Below, piece by piece: positions 52,401 to 60,861 of a stretch of DNA of 64,000 nucleotides. The DNA is from Cellulomonas fimi. Lineage in GTDB: Bacteria; Actinomycetota; Actinomycetes; Actinomycetales; Cellulomonadaceae. The stretch spans positions 33,854 through 97,853 of the forward strand of contig NZ_JAPESW010000013.1 of the NCBI RefSeq assembly GCF_028527925.1, written 5' to 3'. Position 1 is the first letter of the stretch. Each line of letters starts with the position of its first letter. The translations under genes were made by a program, and so were the position numbers. A model generated the notes under the pieces. It was not told where the DNA came from. It saw only the letters and a program-made list of their open reading frames with translations, and searched no databases.

Positions 52401-54005
52401 GTGTTCGCCACCCTGTCCGACCGACTGACGTCGACCTTCAAGAACCTGCGCACCAAGGGCCGTCTGTCCGAGGCGGACATCGACGCCACGGTGCGCGAGA
52501 TCCGCCGCGCGCTGCTCGACGCGGACGTCGCCGTGCCGGTCGTGCGCTCCTTCACGGGTGCGGTGCGCGAGCGCGCGCTGTCGGCCGAGGTCTCGCAGGC
52601 GCTCAACCCGGCGCAGCAGGTCGTCAAGATCGTCAACGACGAGCTCGTGTCGATCCTCGGCGGCCAGAACCGCCCGCTCGCGTACGCCAAGCGTCCGCCG
52701 ACCGTGATCCTCCTCGCCGGCCTGCAGGGTGCGGGCAAGACGACGCTCGCGGGCAAGCTCGCGCTGCACCTCAAGAACCAGGGCCACACGCCGCTGCTCG
52801 TCGCCGCGGACCTGCAGCGCCCCAACGCGGTCACGCAGCTCCAGGTCGTGGGGGAGCGTGCGGGCGTGCCGGTATACGCGCCGCACCCCGGCAACCAGGG
52901 CTCCGACGACTACCTGCCCGCCGGTGCCGACCCCGTGTCCGTGGCCCGTCAGGGCCTCGAGACCGCGCGCACCCGGCAGCACGACGTGCTCATCGTCGAC
53001 ACCGCGGGTCGCCTCGGCGTCGACGCCGACCTCATGCAGCAGGCCTCCGACATCCGCGACGCGGTCGAGCCCGACGAGATCCTCTTCGTCATCGACGCGA
53101 TGATCGGCCAGGACGCGGTCACGACCGCGCAGGCCTTCGCGGACGGCGTCGGGTTCACGGGCGTCGTGCTGTCCAAGCTCGACGGCGACGCGCGCGGTGG
53201 TGCCGCGCTGTCGGTCGCGTCGGTCACGGGCCGCCCGATCCTGTTCGCGTCCACGGGCGAGAAGCTCACGGACTTCGAGGTCTTCCACCCCGACCGCATG
53301 GCGTCGCGCATCCTCGACATGGGTGACGTGCTGACGCTCATCGAGCAGGCCGAGAAGGCGTTCGACGCCGAGCAGGCCGAGAAGATGGCGGGCAAGCTCG
53401 TCAGCGGCGAGGACTTCACGCTCGAGGACTTCCTCGTGCAGATGCAGCAGCTGCGCAAGATGGGCCCGCTCAAGAACATGTTCGGGATGCTCCCCGGCAT
53501 GGGCCAGATGCGGGAGGCCCTCGACAGCTTCGACGAGCGCGAGGTCGACCGCATCGAGGCGATCATCCGCTCGATGACCCCCGCCGAGCGGCAGAACCCG
53601 AAGATCATCAACGGCTCGCGCCGCGCCCGTATCGCGCGCGGCTCGGGCACCACGCCGACCGACATCAACCAGCTCGTCGAGCGGTTCGACGGTGCGCAGA
53701 AGATGATGCGCCAGATGGCCAAGGGCGGTGGCATGCCGGGCATGCCAGGCATGGGCAACCTGCCGGGCATGGGCGGCAAGAAGTCCCGCGGCCGGACCGC
53801 CGCGCCCGCGCGCAAGGTCAAGGGCAAGTCGGGGAACCCCGCGAAGCGCGCCGCTCAGGAGCGCGCCGCGCTCGAGCGCGGCCCGGCGACGCCGGCGGCG
53901 AGCGGCTCGGCGTTCGGGCTCGGCGGCCAGCAGCCCGCGCAGCAGGACGTCGACCCGGCGAACCTGCAGCTCCCCGCCGGGCTGGACCGCTTCCTCGGGC
54001 GCTGA
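52401..54005 (+). CDS. ffh: Signal recognition particle protein Ffh
   Basis: A 534-residue SRP54 GTPase. N domain, then P-loop LLAGLQGAGKTTLAGKLA, AADLQRPNAVTQL, DTAGRLGVDADLM, LSKLDGDARGG; the M domain (~300-450) is Met-rich (MFGMLPGMGQM) and has the RNA-binding stretch INGSRRARIARGSG. The C-terminal ~70 residues are a basic, low-complexity tail (GMPGMPGMGNLPGMGGKK) longer than in E. coli. With 4.5S RNA it brings membrane proteins to FtsY. The RNA gene itself is not seen in this window. Confidence 0.97.
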   Translation: MFATLSDRLTSTFKNLRTKGRLSEADIDATVREIRRALLDADVAVPVVRSFTGAVRERALSAEVSQALNPAQQVVKIVNDELVSILGGQNRPLAYAKRPPTVILLAGLQGAGKTTLAGKLALHLKNQGHTPLLVAADLQRPNAVTQLQVVGERAGVPVYAPHPGNQGSDDYLPAGADPVSVARQGLETARTRQHDVLIVDTAGRLGVDADLMQQASDIRDAVEPDEILFVIDAMIGQDAVTTAQAFADGVGFTGVVLSKLDGDARGGAALSVASVTGRPILFASTGEKLTDFEVFHPDRMASRILDMGDVLTLIEQAEKAFDAEQAEKMAGKLVSGEDFTLEDFLVQMQQLRKMGPLKNMFGMLPGMGQMREALDSFDEREVDRIEAIIRSMTPAERQNPKIINGSRRARIARGSGTTPTDINQLVERFDGAQKMMRQMAKGGGMPGMPGMGNLPGMGGKKSRGRTAAPARKVKGKSGNPAKRAAQERAALERGPATPAASGSAFGLGGQQPAQQDVDPANLQLPAGLDRFLGR

Positions 54006-54009
54006 CGCC

Positions 54010-55110
54010 ATGACGGCCGGCGAGGTGCTGCACCTGCGCGGGACCGTCGTGCTCGACGACGACCGCGAGGTCGGCGAAGCGTGGGTCGTCGGCGGGCGCA
54101 TCACGTTCTCGCGTCCCGCCGCATCGCCGACCGCGGTGCTCGACGGCTGGGTGCTGCCGGGCCTGGTCGACGTGCACTGCCACATCGGGCTCGCGTCCGA
54201 CGGCCCCGTCGACGACGGCACGGCCGAGAAGCAGGCGCTCGCCGACCGCGACGCGGGCGTCCTGCTGGTGCGAGACGCGGGCTCGCCCGCCGACACCGGC
54301 TGGGTGCACGCGCGTGACGACCTCCCGCGCCTGATCCGCGCCGGCCGCCACCTCGCCCGCCCCAAGAGGTACCTGCGCCACTACGGGCGTGAGCTCGCGA
54401 CCGTCGAGGAGCTGCCCGGAGCCGTCCGTGAGGAGGCCACGCGCGGCGACGGCTGGGTCAAGCTCGTCGCCGACTGGATCGACCGCGACCTCGGCCCCGC
54501 CGGCGACCTGCGGCCGCTCTGGCCCCGCGACGTGCTGGCGGACGCCGTCGCCGCCGCGCACGACGCCGGCGCACGCGTCACCGCCCACACGTTCGCGACC
54601 GAGTCGCTCGACGACCTGCTCGACGCGGGCGTGGACTGCCTCGAGCACGCGACGGGCGCGTCCTCGGACCACATCGACCGGATCGCCGCCGCCGGCATCC
54701 CGGTCACGGCGACGCTCCTGCAGGTCGCGCAGTTCCCCGCCATCGCCGCGCAGGGCGAGGCGCGGTACCCGCTGTTCGCCGCGCGGATGCGGGCCATGGG
54801 GGAGCGGCGGTACGACCACGTGCGCGACCTGCACGACGCGGGCGTGCGGGTGCTCGTCGGCACCGACGCGGGCGGCACCATCGGGCACGGCCGGATCGCC
54901 GACGAGGCCGCCGAGATGGCACGCGCCGGCATCCCCGCGCGGGACGTGGTCGCGGCGGCGAGCTGGCGGACCCGCGCGTGGCTGGGCGTCGACGGCCTGA
55001 GCGAGGGCGCGTCGGCGGACCTGGTCGTCTACACGGCCGACCCCCGGGACGACGTCGCCGTGCTGGCGGACCCGGCCGCGGTCGTCCTGCGCGGGCACCG
55101 CGTGCGCTGA
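54010..55110 (+). CDS. Amidohydrolase family protein
   Basis: A 366-residue metal-dependent hydrolase of the imidazolonepropionase/prolidase-like branch of amidohydrolases. The metal site: His-Cys-His in [12 protein letters not shown], Lys in [12 protein letters not shown], His in [10 protein letters not shown], His in [10 protein letters not shown] and Asp in [12 protein letters not shown]. The short beta-sandwich is formed by both ends (ending [13 protein letters not shown]). ATG 54010 lies 4 bases after ffh, implying co-transcription; such a gene after ffh is common in actinobacteria. Substrate not known. Confidence 0.85.
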   Translation: MTAGEVLHLRGTVVLDDDREVGEAWVVGGRITFSRPAASPTAVLDGWVLPGLVDVHCHIGLASDGPVDDGTAEKQALADRDAGVLLVRDAGSPADTGWVHARDDLPRLIRAGRHLARPKRYLRHYGRELATVEELPGAVREEATRGDGWVKLVADWIDRDLGPAGDLRPLWPRDVLADAVAAAHDAGARVTAHTFATESLDDLLDAGVDCLEHATGASSDHIDRIAAAGIPVTATLLQVAQFPAIAAQGEARYPLFAARMRAMGERRYDHVRDLHDAGVRVLVGTDAGGTIGHGRIADEAAEMARAGIPARDVVAAASWRTRAWLGVDGLSEGASADLVVYTADPRDDVAVLADPAAVVLRGHRVR

Positions 55111-55181
55111 CCGGCGTGGACGCCGACGACGGCGCGACGGGCGGCCGGTCGGACGGCCGTGGTCGGACCCGTCGGGCCGGC

Positions 55182-55211
55182 TTGGGAGGACGCCGCGTCG
55201 TCTGGCACAAT
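55182..55211 (+). promoter_or_regulatory. Promoter of the rpsP operon
   Basis: TTGGGA (55182-55187), 18 bases, CACAAT (55206-55211) preceded by TGG (extended -10). The transcript would have a ~120-base leader. The rest of the gap 55111-55336 shows no further clear feature. Confidence 0.5.
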
Positions 55212-55336
55212 GGTCGGCTGTACCCGATGGCTGCAGCCCCTCTACCTGCCTCCGTCGTGTCCTCGGCCGGACGGTGCGCCCACCCCACGGGCAGCGCCTC
55301 GAGGCCACCCCAGCAGATCCAGGAGAAGACCACACC

Positions 55337-55768
55337 GTGGCCACGAAGATCCGTCTCAAGCGTCTCGGCAAGATCCGGGCGCCGTACTACCGCATCGTCG
55401 TCGCGGACTCGCGCACCAAGCGCGACGGCCGCGTCATCGAGGAGATCGGCAAGTACCACCCGACCGAGGAGCCCTCGTTCATCGAGATCACCTCGGACCG
55501 CGCGCAGTACTGGCTCGGTGTCGGCGCGCAGCCGACCGAGCAGGTCCTCGCGCTCCTCAAGGTCACCGGCGACTGGCAGAAGTTCAAGGGCCTGCCGGGC
55601 GCGGAGGGCACCCTCAAGACCAAGGGCGAGAAGGTCGACCCGAAGGCCGCGATCGAGGCCGCCGCCGCCGACGCCGAGAAGGTCAAGGCGACGGCGTCGG
55701 AGAAGAAGGCCGCCGCTGCGGAGGCCCCGGCCGACGAGGCGCCCGCCGCCGAGGACGAGCAGGCCTGA
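55337..55768 (+). CDS. rpsP: 30S ribosomal protein S16
   Basis: A 143-residue ribosomal protein. The S16 core is [39 protein letters not shown] and [20 protein letters not shown]. The C-terminal ~50 residues form an Ala/Lys/Glu extension ([20 protein letters not shown]) seen in actinobacterial S16. GTG 55337 has AGGAGAAG upstream; earlier in-frame codons lie in the leader. It overlaps khpA by one base. Confidence 0.97.
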   Translation: MATKIRLKRLGKIRAPYYRIVVADSRTKRDGRVIEEIGKYHPTEEPSFIEITSDRAQYWLGVGAQPTEQVLALLKVTGDWQKFKGLPGAEGTLKTKGEKVDPKAAIEAAAADAEKVKATASEKKAAAAEAPADEAPAAEDEQA

Positions 55769-56007
55769 TGCTCGCCGACGCGCTCGAGCACCTGGTGCGC
55801 GGGATCGTCGACCACCCGGACGACGTGCGCGTGAGCGCCTCGTCCCTGCGGCGCGGCGAGCTCCTCGAGGTCCGGGTCCACCCGGACGACCTCGGACGCG
55901 TCATCGGTCGCGGCGGACGCACCGCCCGCGCGCTGCGCACCGTCGTCGGGGCGCTGTCCCCGGACGGTGCGGTGCGCGTCGACGTCGTGGACGTCGACCG
56001 CCGCTGA
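55768..56007 (+). CDS. khpA: KH-domain RNA-binding protein KhpA
   Basis: A 79-residue single KH domain protein. The core is PDDLGRVIGRGGRTARALRT, with the GRGG RNA-contact loop. Start ATG overlaps the rpsP stop (TGATG). The order rpsP-khpA-rimM is conserved in many Gram-positives. KhpA pairs with KhpB (Jag/EloR) in RNA binding and cell elongation control in other species; the role here is taken from the family. Confidence 0.93.
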   Translation: MLADALEHLVRGIVDHPDDVRVSASSLRRGELLEVRVHPDDLGRVIGRGGRTARALRTVVGALSPDGAVRVDVVDVDRR

Positions 56008-56051
56008 CCCGCCCCCGGGCACGCCGCCGCGGCGGCCGCCCGACGGCTCGA

Positions 56052-56085
56052 CAGGCCCGGTCCCCTAGCCTGGGGACCGGGCCTG
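56052..56085 (+). terminator. Hairpin between khpA and rimM with a -10-like loop
   Basis: A perfect 14-bp inverted repeat (56052-56065 with 56072-56085) whose 6-base loop is TAGCCT, itself a -10-like sequence. It may be a terminator/attenuator, or the duplex may frame a promoter for rimM-trmD. Confidence 0.6.
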
Positions 56086-56159
56086 TGCCGTGCCTGCCCC
56101 CGTCGCCGCCCGCGTGGCGCGGGGCGCCCGATCCACGCCGTACCCCTCGGAGGAAACCC

Positions 56160-56744
56160 ATGCTGCTGACCGTCGCGCGGATCGGACGTGCGCACGGCCT
56201 GCGCGGCGAGGTCGCACTCGACCTGCGCACGGACGCACCCGAGGACCGGCTCGCCGCCGGTGCGGTGCTCGCCACGGACCCCGCGTCGGCGGGGCCGCTG
56301 ACCGTCGTCCGCACGCGCGTGCAGCAGGGTCGCTGGTACGTGACGTTCGCCGAGGCCGGCGACCGGACGGCCGCCGAGGCGCTGACCGGGGTGACGCTCG
56401 TCGTCGACGCGGACGACTCCGACGACGACGAGGACGCGTGGTACCCCCACGAGCTCGCGGGCCTGCGGGCGGAGCACGTCGACGGCCGGGTCCTCGGCGA
56501 GGTCGTCGGGCTCGAGCACGCGCCGGCACACGACGTCCTGGTGGTCCGGGAGGCCGACGGCGCCCGCACGCTCGTGCCGTTCGTGCGGGCGATCGTGCCG
56601 GTGGTCGACGTCGCCGGCGGTCGCGTCGTGCTCGACCCGCCCGGCGGGCTGCTCGCGTCGGACGCGGCGAACCTGGTCGTGTCCGACGAGACGCGCGGCG
56701 GCGGCGTCGCAGGGACGCGCGACGGCGCGGACGACGAGGCCTGA
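56160..56744 (+). CDS. rimM: Ribosome maturation factor RimM
   Basis: A 194-residue 30S assembly factor that binds S19. The N-terminal domain has [20 protein letters not shown] and [20 protein letters not shown]; the PRC-barrel has [37 protein letters not shown], and [21 protein letters not shown] Gly/Asp-rich tail of ~20 residues follows. ATG 56160 follows GGAGGAAA. trmD starts 1 base after its stop. Confidence 0.96.
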   Translation: MLLTVARIGRAHGLRGEVALDLRTDAPEDRLAAGAVLATDPASAGPLTVVRTRVQQGRWYVTFAEAGDRTAAEALTGVTLVVDADDSDDDEDAWYPHELAGLRAEHVDGRVLGEVVGLEHAPAHDVLVVREADGARTLVPFVRAIVPVVDVAGGRVVLDPPGGLLASDAANLVVSDETRGGGVAGTRDGADDEA

Positions 56745-56745
56745 C

Positions 56746-57561
56746 GTGCGCGTCGACGTCGTCACGATCTTCCCCGACTACCTCGCGCCGCTGGACCTCT
56801 CGCTCGTCGGCAAGGCGCGGACCGCGGGTCTGCTGGACCTGCGCGTGCACGACCTGCGCGACTGGACCTCGGACCGCCACCGCACGGTCGACGACACGCC
56901 GTTCGGCGGTGGCGCCGGCATGGTGATGCGGCCCGACGTGTGGGGGAGGGCGCTCGACGACCTGCTCGACGACGGCTCGCACCTGCTCCTGCCGACCCCC
57001 TCGGGCGCGCGCTTCACGCAGCGGACCGCGGAGCGGCTCGCGACCGAGGCGCACCTCGTCGTCGCGTGCGGGCGGTACGAGGGCATCGACGCGCGCGTGG
57101 CCGAGCACTACGCGACCCGGCCGGGCGTGACGGTCAGCGAGTTCTCCCTCGGTGACTACGTGCTCAACGGCGGCGAGGTCGCGGCGCTCGTGCTCGTCGA
57201 GGCGGTCGCCCGGCTGCTGCCGGGTGTCGTCGGGAACCCCGAGTCGCTCGTCGAGGAGTCGCACGGCGCCGCCGGTCTGCTGGAGTACCCCGTCTACACG
57301 AAGCCGCCGACCTGGGCCGACCTCGACGTGCCCGACGTGCTGCTGTCCGGCCATCACGGCCGGATCGCGCGCTGGCGTCGTGATCAGGCGCTCGTGCGCA
57401 CGGCCGCGCGACGTCCCGACCTGCTCGACGCGCTCGCCCCCGAGCAGCTCGACGCGCACGACCGCGCGACGCTGGAGGCGGCGGGGTGGCCGCCCGGTGC
57501 GGCGGAGCCGCAGGTGACGACGCCCGCGACGACCGACGGGCCGTCGCCCGGCGACGGCTGA
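56746..57561 (+). CDS. trmD: tRNA (guanine37-N1)-methyltransferase
   Basis: A 271-residue SPOUT methyltransferase that makes m1G37 in tRNA. Typical blocks: [56 protein letters not shown], the knotted SAM site [20 protein letters not shown] and [14 protein letters not shown]. The C-terminal ~20 residues are Pro/Thr-rich. GTG 56746 is 1 base after rimM. Confidence 0.97.
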   Translation: MRVDVVTIFPDYLAPLDLSLVGKARTAGLLDLRVHDLRDWTSDRHRTVDDTPFGGGAGMVMRPDVWGRALDDLLDDGSHLLLPTPSGARFTQRTAERLATEAHLVVACGRYEGIDARVAEHYATRPGVTVSEFSLGDYVLNGGEVAALVLVEAVARLLPGVVGNPESLVEESHGAAGLLEYPVYTKPPTWADLDVPDVLLSGHHGRIARWRRDQALVRTAARRPDLLDALAPEQLDAHDRATLEAAGWPPGAAEPQVTTPATTDGPSPGDG

Positions 57562-57591
57562 CGCGATTACCGCGGGCGGGCGTCGCTGTGG

Positions 57592-57779
57592 CAGACTTGT
57601 CCGCTGGTGCGCGCAGGTCGCGTCTCTGCCACAGGGGAGACGGCCCACGGCCAGCCGGGAACCGCCGATCGCTCGGCCCCGGACGCACCGGAACCAGACC
57701 ATCGCAGGCGCCCGCCCCTCGCGGCCGGGGCGCCCACGAGAACGTTCCTGACCTGTGGCAGGGCGGGGAAGCGACACAC
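57592..57779 (+). promoter_or_regulatory. Promoter and long leader of rplS
   Basis: CAGACT (57592-57597), preceded by TGG as at the rpsP promoter, is the likely -10; the leader is then ~175 bases. In it CTGCCACAGG (57626-57635) can pair with CCTGTGGCAG (57752-57761), 18 bases before the start codon, giving a 10-bp long-range stem that could hide the translation start region. No known L19 leader class is recognised. Confidence 0.45.
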
Positions 57780-58142
57780 ATGCACACGCTCGACCAGCTC
57801 GACGCAGCCTCGCTGCGCACCGACGTCCCGGACTTCCGCCCCGGTGACACCGTCAAGGTCAACGTCAAGGTCGTCGAGGGCAACCGCTCGCGGGTCCAGG
57901 CGTTCCAGGGCGTCGTCATCGCCCGCCAGGGCGCCGGCGTCCGTGAGACCTTCACGGTCCGCAAGATCAGCTTCCAGGTCGGCGTCGAGCGCACCTTCCC
58001 GGTGCACTCCCCGTCGCTCGAGTCGATCGAGGTCGTCACCCGCGGTGACGTCCGTCGCGCGAAGCTGTACTACCTGCGTGGCCTGCGCGGCAAGAAGGCC
58101 AAGATCAAGGAGAAGCGCGAGACCGCGCCGTCGAAGGGCTGA
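57780..58142 (+). CDS. rplS: 50S ribosomal protein L19
   Basis: A 120-residue ribosomal protein at the 30S-50S interface. Family blocks: [60 protein letters not shown] and [20 protein letters not shown], followed by a basic tail. ATG 57780 is preceded by GGGGAAG. It has its own promoter and leader after trmD, and a very strong terminator. Confidence 0.97.
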   Translation: MHTLDQLDAASLRTDVPDFRPGDTVKVNVKVVEGNRSRVQAFQGVVIARQGAGVRETFTVRKISFQVGVERTFPVHSPSLESIEVVTRGDVRRAKLYYLRGLRGKKAKIKEKRETAPSKG

Positions 58143-58160
58143 GTCCTCTCGACGCTCCAC

Positions 58161-58194
58161 GACGGGCGGCCACCCTCCGGGGTGGCCGCCCGTC
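58161..58194 (+). terminator. Terminator after rplS
   Basis: A perfect 15-bp inverted repeat (58161-58175 with 58180-58194) with a 4-base TCCG loop, 19 bases after the stop; the strongest hairpin in the window. Confidence 0.9.
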
Positions 58195-58292
58195 GGCGTC
58201 TCCACCGAGCCCTCACAGGCGGGTCACAGGAGCGCCGTGACCGTGTCGTGGTCAGGTACACGAACGGCGCTGAGGCGTGCGAGAGTGTGCGG

Positions 58293-59132
58293 GTGATCGA
58301 CCGCCCGGCCGAGGGAGTCCACGAGCCCCGGCGCACCCCCTGGCCCCGTGAGGGCCTCGTGCCCCCGTCGACCGACCCGTCCGCGCCGGGTGACGACGCC
58401 CTCGACGGACGTCGTGCCCGCCGGAACCGGCACGCGGCGAAGCGCCAGCGCAACGGCGCGCTGTCCATGCTCCGCGAGACCGTCATCATCCTCGTGAGCG
58501 CGCTCGCGCTCTCGCTCGTCGTCAAGACGTTCCTCATCCAGGCGTTCTTCATCCCGAGCCCGTCGATGCACGACACGCTCATCGAGGACGACCGCATCCT
58601 CGTGAGCAAGCTGACCCCCGGTCCGTTCGACCTGCGGCGCGGCGACATCGTCGTGTTCAAGGACCCAGGGGGCTGGCTCAACGGGTCCGAGGAGGTCGCG
58701 CCGACCGGCGTGAACAAGGTCGTCCGCGACGTGCTCACCTTCATCGGGCTGTACCCGCAGGACGCGGGGGAGCACCTCGTCAAGCGCGTCATCGGGCTGC
58801 CGGGCGACCACGTCGTGTGCGACGAGGCGTGCGTCGCCGGAGGTCCGCTCACCGTCAACGGGGTCGCGATCGACGAGCCGTACGTCGCGCCCGGGGCGAT
58901 CCCGAGCGACGTCCCGTTCGACATCACGGTCCCGACCGAGTCGCTGTGGGTCATGGGGGACAACCGGCAGCGTTCGCTCGACTCGCGCTACAACATGGGT
59001 GACCCGGGCGGCGGCTCGGTGCCGATCAAGAACGTCGTCGGCGTCGCGTTCGTGACCGTCTGGCCGCTCGACCGGGCCGGGTTGCTGCGCAACCCGTCGG
59101 CCACCTTCGAGGACGTCCCGGACCCGTCGTGA
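58293..59132 (+). CDS. lepB: Signal peptidase I
   Basis: A 279-residue membrane-bound peptidase that removes Sec and Tat signal peptides. After a ~65-residue charged cytosolic tail comes one transmembrane helix ([20 protein letters not shown]), then Ser91 in PSPSMHDTL and Lys164 in [14 protein letters not shown], the catalytic pair; [14 protein letters not shown] is box E. GTG 58293 is chosen because a GAGAGT sequence ends 6 bases before it, as in other leaderless genes here, but an earlier GTG (58287) is possible. It overlaps rnhB by 4 bases (GTGA). Confidence 0.93.
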   Translation: MIDRPAEGVHEPRRTPWPREGLVPPSTDPSAPGDDALDGRRARRNRHAAKRQRNGALSMLRETVIILVSALALSLVVKTFLIQAFFIPSPSMHDTLIEDDRILVSKLTPGPFDLRRGDIVVFKDPGGWLNGSEEVAPTGVNKVVRDVLTFIGLYPQDAGEHLVKRVIGLPGDHVVCDEACVAGGPLTVNGVAIDEPYVAPGAIPSDVPFDITVPTESLWVMGDNRQRSLDSRYNMGDPGGGSVPIKNVVGVAFVTVWPLDRAGLLRNPSATFEDVPDPS

Positions 59133-59953
59133 CCGCCGAGCTCGTCACAGCCCCACGGGCCGCGCGGGCCGCCAAGCCGCGCAGCGGACCGCACCTGCGC
59201 CACGAGCGGGTGCTCCTGCGCGAGGGCGCGCGCCTCGTCGCCGGCATGGACGAGGTCGGGCGCGGGTCGCTCGCCGGGCCGGTGAGCGTCGGTGTCGTCG
59301 TCGTGGACGCGTCGACCCGCTCGGCCCCACGTGGTGTGGCCGACTCCAAGCTCCTGACGCCCCTCGCCCGCACCGCGCTGCTCCCCTCCCTGCGACGGTG
59401 GGGTCTCGCGCGTGCCGTCGGGCACGCGAGCGCCGCCGAGATCGACGCCGTCGGGATCATCGCCGCGTTGCGGCTCGCCGGGACCCGTGCGCTCGCGCAG
59501 GTGCGGACCCAGGTCGGCCCCGTCGACGTCGTGCTCCTCGACGGCTCGCACGACTGGCTGTCCGGCCCGACGCAGCAGGACCTGTTCGCCGCCGTCGAGC
59601 CCGAGGAACCGCCCGCGTCGCGGGTGCTGACCCGGGTGAAGGCCGACCGGTCGTGCGCGACCGTCGCGGCGGCGTCCGTCCTGGCCAAGTGCGAGCGTGA
59701 CGCGATGATGGTCGAGCTCGCCGCGACGCACCCGGACTACCGCTGGGACGAGAACAAGGGGTACTCCTCGCCCGACCACCTCGAGGCGCTCCGGACGCTC
59801 GGCCCCTGCGTCCTGCACCGGCGCTCGTGGCGGCTGCCGTCCGCGCAGGAGGGCGTCCTGGGCGACGAGGTCGCCGACCTCGAGCCGCTCGTGCCGCTCG
59901 ACGCGTTCGGGCTCCCGGACGCCGCTCGGACGCTGCCGGGCGATCCGGACTGA
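59129..59953 (+). CDS. rnhB: Ribonuclease HII
   Basis: A 274-residue enzyme that cuts RNA in RNA-DNA hybrids and removes single ribonucleotides. Motifs: [20 protein letters not shown] with the DEVGRG core, [44 protein letters not shown] and [15 protein letters not shown]. The acidic residues of the active site are all present. A ~25-residue N-terminal and a ~40-residue C-terminal extension are added. The GTG start overlaps the lepB stop. Confidence 0.96.
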   Translation: MTAELVTAPRAARAAKPRSGPHLRHERVLLREGARLVAGMDEVGRGSLAGPVSVGVVVVDASTRSAPRGVADSKLLTPLARTALLPSLRRWGLARAVGHASAAEIDAVGIIAALRLAGTRALAQVRTQVGPVDVVLLDGSHDWLSGPTQQDLFAAVEPEEPPASRVLTRVKADRSCATVAAASVLAKCERDAMMVELAATHPDYRWDENKGYSSPDHLEALRTLGPCVLHRRSWRLPSAQEGVLGDEVADLEPLVPLDAFGLPDAARTLPGDPD

Positions 59954-60010
59954 CCCGGACGAGCGGGGCTCGCCGCGGGTCGCGATGGCGTCCGTCCGGC
60001 GGGCATGGGG

Positions 60011-60016
60011 GATGAT
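60011..60016 (+). promoter_or_regulatory. -10-like box of a leaderless promoter (DUF2469 gene)
   Basis: GATGAT ends 6 bases before GTG 60023. The first base departs from TANNNT, so this is a weaker case than the others. Confidence 0.4.
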
Positions 60017-60022
60017 GGTCGC

Positions 60023-60346
60023 GTGAGCGCCGAGGACCTGGAGAACTACGAGACCGACATGGAGCTCGCGCTGTACCGCGAGTACCGGGACGTCGTGGGT
60101 CTCTTCTCGTACGTGGTCGAGACCGAGCGCCGGTTCTACCTGGCGAATCACGTGGACCTGCAGGTGAGGTCCGCCGCGGGTGAGGTCTACTTCGAGCTGA
60201 GCCTCGCCGACGCGTGGGTGTGGGACGTCTACCGGTCCGCGCGCTTCGTGAAGTCGGTGCGCGTCGTCACGTTCAAGGACGTCAACGTCGAGGAGCTCGC
60301 GAAGACCGAGCTCGACCTCGGGGGCGGCACCGCCTTCCCGCGCTGA
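60023..60346 (+). CDS. DUF2469 conserved actinobacterial protein
   Basis: A 107-residue protein of the strongly conserved actinobacterial DUF2469 family: SAEDLENYETDMELALYREY, VVGLFSYVVETERRFYLANH, VYFELSLADAWVWDVYRSAR and FVKSVRVVTFKDVNVEEL. GTG 60023 gives the usual family N-terminus (MSAEDLE...); ATG 60005 would add six residues that relatives lack. It is nearly always found between rnhB and yraN, as here. Function unknown. The gap 60347-60504 after it shows no clear feature. Confidence 0.92.
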   Translation: MSAEDLENYETDMELALYREYRDVVGLFSYVVETERRFYLANHVDLQVRSAAGEVYFELSLADAWVWDVYRSARFVKSVRVVTFKDVNVEELAKTELDLGGGTAFPR

Positions 60347-60504
60347 TCCACGGACTGCCGCGCGCTGCCGCGGCGGTCACCGGTCCTCGCCCTGAGTGCA
60401 CGAGCCGTCCACAGCCCGCCGTCCGGGGCGTCCGTCCACCGGCGCGGTTCGGCGTCGCCGACCGCGCGCGGCGGTGACGCCAGGCTGCCTGCGGAGGTGG
60501 TCCG

Positions 60505-60861
60505 GTGCGGGCGAAGGACGCGGTGGGACGGTACGGCGAGGACGTGGCGGCAGCGCACGTGCGCGAGCGCGGCTGGGAGGTCCTCGACCGGAACTGGCGG
60601 TGCGGCGACGGCGAGCTCGACCTCGTGGCGCTCGACGGCACGGAGCTCGTCGTGGTCGAGGTCAAGACACGGAGGTCGACCGCCTACGGCTCGCCCGCGG
60701 AGGCGGTGACGGCACGCAAGCTCGCACGGGTCCGCCGTCTCGCTGCGCGCTGGCTCGCCGCGCACGACGTGCGTCCCGCCTCGGTCCGCGTGGACGTGGT
60801 GTGCGTCCTCGTGCGGGCGCGTGGTGCGGCTGAGGTCGAGCACCTCGTGGGGGTGGTCTGA
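60505..60861 (+). CDS. YraN/UPF0102 nuclease-fold protein
   Basis: A 118-residue protein with the endonuclease-like PD-(D/E)XK fold: GRYGEDVAAAHVRERGWEVL, CGDGELDLVALDGTELVVVE and VKTRRSTAYGSPAEAVTARK, with the acidic triad Glu-Asp-Glu-x-Lys in GELDLVA and VEVKTR. GTG 60505 has GGAGGTGG upstream. Directly before comM and dprA. The family is conserved but its exact role is not established. Confidence 0.93.
   Translation: MRAKDAVGRYGEDVAAAHVRERGWEVLDRNWRCGDGELDLVALDGTELVVVEVKTRRSTAYGSPAEAVTARKLARVRRLAARWLAAHDVRPASVRVDVVCVLVRARGAAEVEHLVGVV

Noticed and set aside
57586..57634. Hairpin between the first CTGTGGCAGA copy and TCTGCCACAG in the rplS upstream region
   Set aside because: The first copy overlaps the likely -10 box and so is probably not in the transcript; only the downstream pairing is kept.
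60396..60833. A 145-codon frame overlapping yraN
   Set aside because: Out of frame with yraN, which has clear family motifs and a ribosome-binding site; this one has none.
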